Source: Lacustribacter sp964460315 (GTDB taxonomy: Bacteria > Pseudomonadota > Gammaproteobacteria > Burkholderiales > Burkholderiaceae_A). From it: a stretch of DNA of 61,838 nucleotides. Below are positions 1-7,286 of this stretch, in pieces. Numbering within the stretch: the first letter of the stretch is position 1; every line of letters starts with the position of its first letter. The position numbers were made by a program, and so were the translations under genes. The stretch is taken from the NCBI GenBank assembly GCA_964460315.1, contig CAYWPQ010000007.1, positions 1 to 61,838 on the forward strand, in the 5' to 3' direction. The notes under the pieces are model-generated. The model had not been told where the DNA came from. It was given only the letters and a program-made list of their open reading frames with translations, and did not search any database.

Positions 1-951
1 TGCTTTGGCGGCGCGATCTTCACCAAGGTGTTCAAGCAGCATCACCACGGACCAGAAGGTGCCGATGGGGTTGGCCAGGCCCTTGCCCATGATGTCGAAA
101 GCGGAGCCATGAATGGGTTCAAACATGGATGGGTATCGACGCTCGGGGTCAATGTTGCCGGTGGGGGCAATGCCCAGGCTGCCCGCCAGCGCAGCAGCAA
201 GATCGCTCAGGATGTCGGCATGAAGGTTGGTGGCCACAATGGTGTCGAGTGTGGCGGGGCGGTTCACCATCCTGGCCGTGGCGGCATCAACAAGTTCTTT
301 GTCCCAACGCACATCAGGGAAGTCCTTGGCCACTTCATTCGCGATTTCATCCCACATGACCATGGCATGGCGTTGGGCATTGGACTTGGTCACCACGGTG
401 AGTTGTTTGCGCGGACGTGACTGGGCTAGCTTGAAGGCGTAACGAATGATGCGCTCGGCGCCCACGCGCGTCATGATGGAGAGGTCTGTGGCGACCTCAA
501 TGGGATGCCCTTGGTGGGCCCTGCCGCCAACGCCTGAATATTCGCCTTCTGAGTTTTCGCGAACAATCACCCAGTCAAGGTCGTTGGGGCCACAGCGCTT
601 GAGCGGTCCATCAATGCCAGGAAGAATTCGCGTGGGGCGAACATTGGCGTATTGATCAAAGCCTTGGCAGATTTTTAGGCGCAGCCCCCAGAGCGTGATG
701 TGATCTGGAATATGCGGGTCACCTGCTGAACCGAAGAGAATCGCATCGGCATGTCGAATGGCGTTGAGGCCATCGGCCGGCATCATCACGCCATGTTGTC
801 GGTAGTAATCACCGCCCCAATCAAAGCTCTGAAATTGGAAGGCAAAACCGGGCTTGGTCGAGGCGATCGCCTCCAAAACCTGCTGACCTGCGGGCACCAC
901 TTCCTTGCCAATTCCGTCTCCGGGAATACATGCGATCTGATAGGTTTTCAT
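1..951 (-). CDS. Tartrate / D-malate dehydrogenase, 3' end cut by window
   Basis: This is an NAD-dependent beta-decarboxylating dehydrogenase of the isocitrate/isopropylmalate family. 317 residues are visible of about 355 usual, and the C-terminus lies outside the window. It starts MKTYQIACIPGDGIG, the usual N-terminal strand and loop, and contains VRENSEGEYSG, VTKSNA and a metal-binding DILSDLAAAL segment. The closing GLANPIGTFWSVVMLLEHLG resembles tartrate/D-malate dehydrogenases (TtuC/DmlA) more than LeuB. The assignment within the family is by resemblance only. It lies 62 bp downstream of crtC on the same strand and has no obvious link to photosynthesis. Confidence 0.85.
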   Translation of the reverse strand, partial: MKTYQIACIPGDGIGKEVVPAGQQVLEAIASTKPGFAFQFQSFDWGGDYYRQHGVMMPADGLNAIRHADAILFGSAGDPHIPDHITLWGLRLKICQGFDQYANVRPTRILPGIDGPLKRCGPNDLDWVIVRENSEGEYSGVGGRAHQGHPIEVATDLSIMTRVGAERIIRYAFKLAQSRPRKQLTVVTKSNAQRHAMVMWDEIANEVAKDFPDVRWDKELVDAATARMVNRPATLDTIVATNLHADILSDLAAALAGSLGIAPTGNIDPERRYPSMFEPIHGSAFDIMGKGLANPIGTFWSVVMLLEHLGEDRAAKA

Positions 952-1013
952 AACGTCCTTTTCGATAAAGACGCTATTTTAGCGACGGAAATTTACCGAA
1001 CGTTGTGTTGAAG

Positions 1014-1856
1014 CTAGGGACGCCTTGGCATTCGCCAAGGAAGCATCAGCCGGGTGATGGCGTTGTCGAGCCGCGGTACGTTGAGCGTCTCATGCATACT
1101 GATCACGGGCTCTTGCAGAAGCCCTGACCGCAACACCGAACGAACGTAAAAGGGCGTGTCTTCAAGGGTTTGAAGAACTTGTGCAGGATGACTTCCATCA
1201 CTGCGAATCGCGCGATTCACCCGCCACAGACCCAGCGGAAGGCTCTGACGCTCGGGGGCTTCGAATGAGTCAACACGGCCGTCGGGCTGAAAACGAAGCG
1301 CAAGGAGCCGATCGCTCCCAAACTTCTGCCGTACATCATAGAGAACGCCAACGCTGCCATCTTGGAACTGAGCGCGGGACCAGTCCCATTCTTGGAATCG
1401 ATGGCTGATGGGTTCACTGCCTTCGTTGCTGTCAAGGTAGGCATGGCCCTTCCATGTCAGGCTGGGATGCTCGAGTTCAACTTCAACCCGGGCGGATGGT
1501 GCAAGCGGACCCCAGTGATGCCGGCGCAGGTCGTCCAGGGGTGTGACGAAGTGAAAGAGCTGATCGGGGAAGAGTCGGATCACGCCCCGAATTTTCTGCG
1601 GGATGGGTACTGACCATTCATGGAGATCAAGCTCAAGATGTTGGCCAGTCCATCGAATCTGGCTTGGCCCTACCCGAAAATGTTGCGCATCACGTGAGAC
1701 ATGCCTGGCGCCGCGCTCGGTCATTGACCAGCGACGCACGCCACGGCCATAGATGGCGACGTTGATGGCGCAGTGGTTTTCAGGATTGGTGTTGGGGTTT
1801 CGCTGTCTTGCCCAGTAGTAGTAGGGCGAAAACACGCTACCCACAAAGGCAATCAC
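1014..1856 (-). CDS. crtC: Hydroxyneurosporene synthase (carotenoid 1,2-hydratase) CrtC
   Basis: CrtC adds water across the terminal 1,2 double bond of neurosporene-type carotenoids in the spheroidene pathway. Family features are IAFVGSVFSPYYYW at the N-terminus, NHCAINVAIYG, MTERGARHV and the acidic WDWSRAQF region. The start is uncertain. The GTG at 1856 gives an N-terminus like short CrtC proteins, but family-like sequence (GGYLWWYVDALSDDG) continues upstream in frame to about 1916, overlapping crtD, with no ATG, GTG or TTG nearby. It is the last gene of the aerR-ppsR-crtA-crtD-crtC run. The function is clear; the 5' end is not. Confidence 0.88.
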   Translation of the reverse strand: MIAFVGSVFSPYYYWARQRNPNTNPENHCAINVAIYGRGVRRWSMTERGARHVSRDAQHFRVGPSQIRWTGQHLELDLHEWSVPIPQKIRGVIRLFPDQLFHFVTPLDDLRRHHWGPLAPSARVEVELEHPSLTWKGHAYLDSNEGSEPISHRFQEWDWSRAQFQDGSVGVLYDVRQKFGSDRLLALRFQPDGRVDSFEAPERQSLPLGLWRVNRAIRSDGSHPAQVLQTLEDTPFYVRSVLRSGLLQEPVISMHETLNVPRLDNAITRLMLPWRMPRRP

Positions 1857-1882
1857 CGTCAGGCCATACTGGCCGTCATCAC

Positions 1883-3469
1883 TTAAGGCGTCGACATACC
1901 ACCAGAGATAACCACCCGGCCCGACGGCTTGGTCAAACCGAGGTGAGCCATCAGGGTTGCGGCCGCCAATCGGCCCGACATGGCTGCCATGGGAACCCCC
2001 GGGCCCGGATGTACCGAGCCGCCCGCCAGGTAAAGGCCCGGAATTCGACTCGCTGAGGACTGCCGGGCAAACGCGCTCATCCAGCCGTGGGTGGCGTGGC
2101 CATAAAGCGCCCCACCCGTTGCCGGGAATCGCCGATGAAAAGATGCCGGGGTGGTGGTCACGGTGTTGTGGGGTTGATGGTCGATGGAAAAACCGCATCG
2201 CTCCATCAGGGAGAAGCTCGCTTGCGTGCATGCCTCAATCTCCGAGGGTTGAAAGGATTGACGATCACCGGTGGCCGGTGCGTTGATCAGAAGTAAAAGC
2301 CGTTCAGGCGTCTGGCCCGATAGGAAGTCGGTGGCGACCGCGGCCGGTGAATGCAGGCGGTCTTGGGCGCAGACATAGACCGTGGGTTTTGCAGGCAGCC
2401 GATGTCGCTGAAAGATATCGTGGAACTCGCTGTCGTAATCAGCGTTAAAAAACAGATTGTGATGCACCAAGGGAAAGCCGTGTGTTTTGGCGTGGATGGA
2501 TAACGTCAGTGCGGACAACGATCGCTGCTTGAGATCGTCTCGCGGTGAGCCGAATGATGATGTGGCCCCAGCTTCGTGACGAAGCTGAACATCACCCTGT
2601 CGGAGCGCGGACACGTCACCATTGAAAATCACATGTTCCGTCATGATGCGCTCGCCACTGGTCAGCTCGACACCGCTCACCTTGCCCTGGTTCATCCGAA
2701 TGGATTGGCATTCGCTTTCGGTGCGAATCACGGCGCCGTGTTGCTTGGCCAGTTTTGCGATGGCCTGGGCAAGCGCGCTCATTCCGCCATCAATCACCCA
2801 GACCCCTTGCATCTCAACCTCTGCAATGAGCATGAGTGTTGCGGGTGCCGAGAGTGGCGACGAGCCGCAATAGGTGGCGTAACGGGAAAACAGCTGATGC
2901 AGCCTTGGATCGTGGAAGTAGCGTCGTAGCGAACGCGACAGGCTTTGGAACATTCCAAGATCCCACAGCACCTTGAGGCCTGAAAAGCCAATGTCCTGAT
3001 GCATCGATGCGATGGTGGGGCGTTCGGATCGAATGTAGGCCGCTTCGAGCGTGCGGTAGGTGGTCTGAGCCTGTCTGCAAAAACGAATGAAGCGATCGGC
3101 CTCCGCGGGACCGGCGAAGTCACGGATGGCCTGTGCGGATTGGTCGTGGTTCGCAAAGAGGTCAAGGCGCTCGTTCTTGCTCCATGCGTGGCGGGCAAGA
3201 ATTTCTGCGCGATGAATGGTGAGCTCTTCTTCAAGCCTGGTGCCTGCTTTTTCAAAGAGGGCATCAAACACCCAGCGCATGGTGAACACGGTGGGTCCGG
3301 AATCCACGTCGGCGCCATTGATGTTGACGGAGTAAAGCTTGCCGCCAACGGTTGCATGCTTTTCCAGCAAGGTCACCTCAACTCCGGCAATGGCGAGCTC
3401 CAGTGCGCTCACGAGGCCAGCAATGCCACCGCCGACAATCACGACGGGCGAGCGATGGGCGCTAGCCAA
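1883..3469 (-). CDS. crtD: Methoxyneurosporene (hydroxyneurosporene) desaturase CrtD
   Basis: CrtD is an FAD-dependent desaturase that introduces the 3,4 double bond after CrtC and CrtF action in spheroidene synthesis. The 528 residues carry the dinucleotide motif VVIVGGGIAGL (about residues 9-19) and, near the C-terminus, the phytoene-desaturase signature GLYLAGGSVHPGPGVPMA. The start is TTG, preceded by GGAAGGGG, and overlaps the crtA stop by 8 bp, which suggests translational coupling. CrtI is a paralogue, but the pairing with crtC and crtA supports CrtD. Confidence 0.92.
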   Translation of the reverse strand: MASAHRSPVVIVGGGIAGLVSALELAIAGVEVTLLEKHATVGGKLYSVNINGADVDSGPTVFTMRWVFDALFEKAGTRLEEELTIHRAEILARHAWSKNERLDLFANHDQSAQAIRDFAGPAEADRFIRFCRQAQTTYRTLEAAYIRSERPTIASMHQDIGFSGLKVLWDLGMFQSLSRSLRRYFHDPRLHQLFSRYATYCGSSPLSAPATLMLIAEVEMQGVWVIDGGMSALAQAIAKLAKQHGAVIRTESECQSIRMNQGKVSGVELTSGERIMTEHVIFNGDVSALRQGDVQLRHEAGATSSFGSPRDDLKQRSLSALTLSIHAKTHGFPLVHHNLFFNADYDSEFHDIFQRHRLPAKPTVYVCAQDRLHSPAAVATDFLSGQTPERLLLLINAPATGDRQSFQPSEIEACTQASFSLMERCGFSIDHQPHNTVTTTPASFHRRFPATGGALYGHATHGWMSAFARQSSASRIPGLYLAGGSVHPGPGVPMAAMSGRLAAATLMAHLGLTKPSGRVVISGGMSTP

Positions 3470-4139
3470 AGCGTTGCCCCTTCCAGGTGCCTGTCATTTC
3501 GCTTGGAACGAAACGAACGAACATCGATTCTGAAAAGTGGCCCCCCGCGTAGGAGGCCTGGATGGCTTGAAGGTGAGCGCCGGAACGGGCGTAGGCATCC
3601 ATCGCGTCGGTGCTCTCCCAGATGGTGAAGGTGGCCTGTCTCAGCCATGGCGCCTCGCCAAGCCCAGCAGCAAGCAGGCAGCCTTTCGCATGGCGGAGCG
3701 CCTCTTCGGCAGGGGGTGAGTTCTTCCAAAACGCGGATGCTTTCGAAATTTTGATGGAGGCCCGAGTGAGCGCTGCCATGGGCCCTTGGGTGGGCGCTTC
3801 GGTGGCTACGGGAAGTTCAATTCCCGACCATTGGCCGCGGCTTGAATAGGGGGTCAGGATGGCGCAAAAGAACTCTTGGCTTCGCTTGCGCAGATTGTTC
3901 ACCACCGAGGATTGCTTCAAGAAATCTTGCGCCTGGGTGGCCTGATCAAAAAGACAAAAAAGGCCTTGATGCGTGGGGCTGGGCTTAAGCCCAAAACCGC
4001 CTTGATCGCCACTACCAAGAATCTTGAAGAAACGCAGGCCAGGGATGTTGCGCATCCAGAAGCGTCCAATGACAAACCTGGAAAAGCCCCAGAGTTTTTC
4101 GCTAGGCTTGATGTCGACTAAAACGATGACCGCAATCAT
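3462..4139 (-). CDS. crtA: Spheroidene monooxygenase CrtA
   Basis: CrtA uses O2 to put a keto group at C2 of spheroidene, giving spheroidenone under aerobic conditions. The 225 residues are the family length. Recognisable parts are the N-terminal MIAVIVLVDIKP strand, GLKPSPTHQGLFCLFD, a LTRASIKISKASAFW segment and C-terminal FVRFVPSEMTGTW. The gene lies 22 bp after ppsR. No Shine-Dalgarno sequence is visible, and its ATG sits inside a perfect 8-bp stem (4137-4158). With acsF, its presence fits an aerobic phototroph. Confidence 0.92.
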   Translation of the reverse strand: MIAVIVLVDIKPSEKLWGFSRFVIGRFWMRNIPGLRFFKILGSGDQGGFGLKPSPTHQGLFCLFDQATQAQDFLKQSSVVNNLRKRSQEFFCAILTPYSSRGQWSGIELPVATEAPTQGPMAALTRASIKISKASAFWKNSPPAEEALRHAKGCLLAAGLGEAPWLRQATFTIWESTDAMDAYARSGAHLQAIQASYAGGHFSESMFVRFVPSEMTGTWKGQRFG

Positions 4140-4158
4140 CGTTTGAGTTTAAACGATG
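4137..4158 (-). promoter_or_regulatory. Hairpin enclosing the crtA start codon
   Basis: On the minus strand CATCGTTT and AAACGATG pair perfectly over 8 bp with a 6-nt loop. The last ATG of the second arm is the crtA start codon. The ppsR stop is four bases upstream. The structure is seen in the sequence; a role in limiting crtA translation, or as a DNA palindrome for a regulator, is inference. Confidence 0.45.
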
Positions 4159-4161
4159 GGG

Positions 4162-5565
4162 TTATTTTTTACTGCGGTCAGTGACCTCGCCGATGTTGTA
4201 GCGGCGAAGTTTCACATAAAGACTCTGGCGCGAAAGCCCCAGCATCTCAGCCGCCGAGGCTCGGTTGTCTCGGGTGAGCCGAAGTGCGGCCTCAATGCAG
4301 AGTTTTTCAATCAGATCGGCGGTTTCGCTCACGATCTCTTGCAAGGGCACGCGCCCGACGAGCTCAACGAGCTGATCGGCGGAGCGAGGAAGCTGATGCA
4401 ATGAGGGGCGCTCTGTCCCGAGTCGTCGACCCACGTCCCGAACACTAAACCCAAGGCAGGGCAGGGGGCCGCTCTTCACGGAGACCCCAGAAATTTCCAC
4501 CTGCAGCTCTCCGCCGTTGGTGCCGTGGAGCATGGTGGCAAAAAGGCGCACGGCACCACGCTGCTGGATGTTGGCAATCAAGACATTCAGATCCACATCG
4601 GCCCGGCCAAGAAGATCACTCAGATTTCGACCCACCAGCTGCTCGGTTTTGGTGAGCTGTGCCATTTCGACAAAGGCGTGGTTGCAGGTCAGGATTTTTC
4701 CGTTTGGATCCGACACCACAAAACCATCTGGCGAGTGCTCAAGCACTTCCATCATGATGGAGTGCTGAGGGTCTGGGGTCGCGGATCCGCCTTGTGCTGA
4801 GGGCGAGAGACGAACCAAGAAAAGCGCGCCATTTTCTTGACGAAAGAGTGAGGCAGAAATGGTCATCATTCCTGCCGCTGAGGATGGGGCAAGTGTGCGA
4901 AGGTCGGGATCACCTGAGGCGCGAACGCCATTGAGAAGTTCATCCACGGTTCCGCGGTCATCGGATGGCATCACCTCAATGACCGTCTTGCCAACCAGTT
5001 TCTTTGCCTGGATGCCTAAAAGCTTGGCCGAGGCCGGGTTGGCTTCAACAATCTTGAGCGTTTTTGAATCGGCGATCAGGATGGCTTCGGCGGCGAGTTC
5101 AAAGAGCAGCCGATAGCGCGTCTCCATGTGGCGCATGCGAAGGTAGTCGCGCTCCATGGCTTGATGGGCTTCGACCAGACGCTGCTGCAAGGACGCCATG
5201 CTGCGAAGGTCCCGTCCGAAGGCAATGACATCGCCTTGCTTTCCCACCTGAATGGCGGAGCAGAGAATGGGCACGTCCGCGCCCTGTGTGGACGGGTAAT
5301 TGATGTGCCGCCAACGCGCGGCGAATTTCCCATTGGCTTCCTGAAGAAGTTCTTCCACCTTCACCTTGCTTTCGCTCGTCACCAGGCCAGTCCAGGATCG
5401 GCCAACCCAGCCCGCGGTCTCGCCAAGCGGTATCTGGGGGTTATTCAAGGTGACCTCGCGAATCACGCCCTTGGCGTCCAGCACGATGGCAATGTCAGCC
5501 GCGGCGGCAAGAACGCCTGCTGCCGAAGCGGTGTCCATCGTGGCGAGGAGTGGGCTAGTTTGCAC
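4162..5565 (-). CDS. ppsR: PpsR/CrtJ photosynthesis repressor
   Basis: PpsR is a redox- and light-responsive transcription factor that binds TGT-N12-ACA and represses bch, crt and puc genes in air. The 467-residue protein has PAS-type domains (about 15-130, 145-260 and 275-385) and a C-terminal Fis-type helix-turn-helix, NRASAAEMLGLSRQSLYVKL. A Cys lies at about residue 423 at the start of that helix-turn-helix (IEKLCIEAAL), the position of the redox Cys discussed for CrtJ. The start is GTG. It overlaps the end of aerR by 11 bp and is followed by crtA, so it is probably co-transcribed with both. Confidence 0.93.
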   Translation of the reverse strand: MQTSPLLATMDTASAAGVLAAAADIAIVLDAKGVIREVTLNNPQIPLGETAGWVGRSWTGLVTSESKVKVEELLQEANGKFAARWRHINYPSTQGADVPILCSAIQVGKQGDVIAFGRDLRSMASLQQRLVEAHQAMERDYLRMRHMETRYRLLFELAAEAILIADSKTLKIVEANPASAKLLGIQAKKLVGKTVIEVMPSDDRGTVDELLNGVRASGDPDLRTLAPSSAAGMMTISASLFRQENGALFLVRLSPSAQGGSATPDPQHSIMMEVLEHSPDGFVVSDPNGKILTCNHAFVEMAQLTKTEQLVGRNLSDLLGRADVDLNVLIANIQQRGAVRLFATMLHGTNGGELQVEISGVSVKSGPLPCLGFSVRDVGRRLGTERPSLHQLPRSADQLVELVGRVPLQEIVSETADLIEKLCIEAALRLTRDNRASAAEMLGLSRQSLYVKLRRYNIGEVTDRSKK

Positions 5566-6358
5566 GCGAGGGGCCTTTGGTCATCATCTGACTGTATTGT
5601 TGATGTGTGGCGACGATGCTTTCGGCCTCGCCAATCGCGTGTTCGGCGTCGGTGGCGAAGGCGTCTGCACCAATATGGGCAACGAGCTCGGGGTTCTTGA
5701 CGACAAGAGGTCCTCCGACCATCACGATCAGACCGTGGTTTTTTGAGGCACGCCGAAGTTCGGTAATGAAGTCTGCAAGGCCGATCAGCTGGGGCTCAGA
5801 GCCAATGGAAATACCGGCAATGTCAAACCATTCATCCTGGACGGCTTCGAGCAGCCGGTCACGGCTGGCCGTGGGCTCGCCCCAGACGTTCCAACCTGCG
5901 CGTCGAAAGAATTCCGCAACCATCAGGATGCCAAGCGTGTGCTGTGAGCCTGGCACGGGCATGAGCATGATCTTGCGGCGATGCCGGCTCTCTTGGTCTT
6001 CGCTGCGAAAGACTGGGCTCAGGTCATACATGACTTGCTGCATGCGCCAGAGTGCAATGGTCACCTGGGTGAAATCACATTCATCAGCGGTCCACATGGC
6101 GTCAAGCTGTCGTGCGGCAGGAGTCAGCAGGTCGAGGTAGACGTTCTGAAGCGGGACGCCGCGAGCGATCAGGTCAAGGATGTGCTGCTGGCAAACCATG
6201 GACTCTTCATGAAGGGCCAGTTTCAGAAATGCCTGGATGTCGGCAGGCTGAACTTTTGAGTCCGCAGTTTCTGTGGGGTTGGATTTGGCCTCGTCGTGGT
6301 GGGCGGCGAGGAGGCGCGGAATGATTTCCGCTTCGATGGTCTTAACCAGCCAGTCCAT
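5555..6358 (-). CDS. aerR: AerR/PpaA cobalamin-binding antirepressor
   Basis: This is a photosynthesis regulator that works with PpsR/CrtJ; AerR binds cobalamin in a light-dependent way. The helical N-terminal half (LKLALHEESMVCQQHILDLI) is followed by a B12-binding-type fold with PGSQHTLGILMVAEFF, containing the ligand-type His, then ISIGSEPQL and VMVGGPLV. The start chosen (267 aa) is the ATG at 6358, which follows a strong GGAGGAA Shine-Dalgarno. The frame stays open upstream to an ATG at 6505 and a GTG at 6577, adding a low-complexity 24- to 73-residue extension. Long and short AerR forms are known in Rhodobacter. It overlaps ppsR. Confidence 0.88.
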   Translation of the reverse strand: MDWLVKTIEAEIIPRLLAAHHDEAKSNPTETADSKVQPADIQAFLKLALHEESMVCQQHILDLIARGVPLQNVYLDLLTPAARQLDAMWTADECDFTQVTIALWRMQQVMYDLSPVFRSEDQESRHRRKIMLMPVPGSQHTLGILMVAEFFRRAGWNVWGEPTASRDRLLEAVQDEWFDIAGISIGSEPQLIGLADFITELRRASKNHGLIVMVGGPLVVKNPELVAHIGADAFATDAEHAIGEAESIVATHQQYSQMMTKGPSRAN

Positions 6359-6723
6359 GTGTTCCTCCGGATGCTGGCTGGCAGGTGTCTGCGCAAACCC
6401 TCGATTTGTTGTGTCCCGATTTTCTCGGCCCGGAGCTGGTTTGGATTCCCAGCAGGGATCCTCGTCGGGCCGATCTTTTGATTGCGGATCTGGATTTTGG
6501 GACATGCCGATCGGATTCTGATTCTTTGCCGAAAAAAGGCCTAAGAAGTCTATCGAATTTAAAATGTGAGCATTCACTAATCATGATCATCAGGCTTTCA
6601 AAAAAGCGCCGACGAGACCGAGAAAGCTGACAACCACCCTCTTGTTGTAAGGGCTCGTCCCGGACTTGTCAAAACAGGTTCTTTGAGTATCCCACCGAAC
6701 CAAGGTTTGTCAAGGACAATTGA

Positions 6724-6741
6724 TGTCAAATAAAGTTGACA
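6724..6741. promoter_or_regulatory. PpsR/CrtJ binding site upstream of bchF
   Basis: TGTCAAATAAAGTTGACA matches the established TGT-N12-ACA palindrome exactly and also the extended TGTCA-N8-TGACA form. Its right half contains TTGACA, the -35 element of the bchF promoter, so bound PpsR should block RNA polymerase. The site also lies upstream of the minus-strand aerR promoters and could affect both directions. Confidence 0.8.
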
Positions 6742-6764
6742 GTTGTGTGGTCGGGTTCTAGAGT
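6736..6764 (+). promoter_or_regulatory. Likely bchF operon promoter
   Basis: TTGACA (6736-6741) and TAGAGT (6759-6764) are separated by 17 bp, a good sigma-70-type spacing, about 37 bp upstream of the bchF TTG start. It overlaps the PpsR box. It probably drives the whole bchF-to-puhE run, which has no clear internal gap longer than about 60 bp. Confidence 0.55.
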
Positions 6765-6800
6765 GGTTTATGGAAAAACGGCATTTTTGGAGCAAATGTT

Positions 6801-7286
6801 TTGGCTGATTTCAAACCGCTTTACACCCCTGAAGAACGCCGTCGGCGCGACCAGACGCCTTGGACACTTGTTCAAGGAATTTTGGCCCCCCTTCAGTTTT
6901 TGGTTTTTCTGATCAGCCTAGGCCTCGTGATTCGCTTCCTTTCGACCGGTGAGGGCGAATTAATTACGACGGCTTCCATCGTGTTCAAGACATTTCTCTT
7001 GTATCTAATCATGGTGACCGGCTGCGTCTGGGAAAAAGTGGTCTTCGGCAAGTACCTCTTCGCCACTGCGTTTTTTTGGGAAGACGTGTTCAGCATGTTG
7101 GTCTTGGCTTTGCACACGGCCTATCTGGTGGCGCTTTTCACCCAGACCATGGACGTGCATTCACTGATGTGGCTTGCGCTGTCCGCCTATGCCGCTTATG
7201 CGGTGAACGCCACGCAATTTCTTCTGAAGCTCCGTGCGGCACGGCTGCAGCAGGAACGCGCTTCAATGGAGGGGCTTACTGCATGA
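6801..7286 (+). CDS. bchF: 3-vinyl bacteriochlorophyllide hydratase BchF
   Basis: BchF hydrates the C3 vinyl group of (bacterio)chlorophyllide to 3-hydroxyethyl in bacteriochlorophyll a synthesis. The 161-residue membrane protein has the family N-terminus YTPEERRRRDQTPWTLVQG and about four hydrophobic segments, with FFWEDVFSMLVLALHTAYL conserved. The start is TTG, preceded by GGAG at 6789-6792; the ATG at 6796 is out of frame. The stop overlaps the bchN ATG by 4 bp, which indicates coupling. Confidence 0.93.
   Translation: MADFKPLYTPEERRRRDQTPWTLVQGILAPLQFLVFLISLGLVIRFLSTGEGELITTASIVFKTFLLYLIMVTGCVWEKVVFGKYLFATAFFWEDVFSMLVLALHTAYLVALFTQTMDVHSLMWLALSAYAAYAVNATQFLLKLRAARLQQERASMEGLTA

Larger units (their letters stand above)
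6359..6800. promoter_or_regulatory. Divergent aerR/bchF control region
   Basis: This region separates the two oppositely transcribed halves of the cluster. Part of it (6359-6577) may encode an AerR N-terminal extension. Visible elements are two minus-strand sigma-70-like promoters, TTGACA (6708-6713) with GATACT (6686-6691) at 16 bp and TTGACA (6667-6672) with TACAAC (6644-6649) at 17 bp. There is also an inverted repeat TTGTC-AAG-GACAA (6707-6719) and the PpsR box and bchF promoter listed separately. Promoters are called by eye. Confidence 0.5.

Noticed and set aside
28..420. Plus-strand open frame in the first kilobase
   Set aside because: It is a shadow of the dehydrogenase gene on the minus strand; the product is His/Gly-rich and matches no family.
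1857..2231. A longer open frame giving CrtC an N-terminus from an ATG at 2231
   Set aside because: It would overlap crtD by nearly 350 bp, and its first 85 residues are an out-of-frame reading of the crtD C-terminus with no resemblance to CrtC.
6701..6725. Second PpsR box (TGT at 6708 with N12) beside the bchF box
   Set aside because: The right half is ATG rather than ACA and the spacing to the perfect box is wrong; the TTGTC-AAG-GACAA repeat is better read as part of an aerR promoter.
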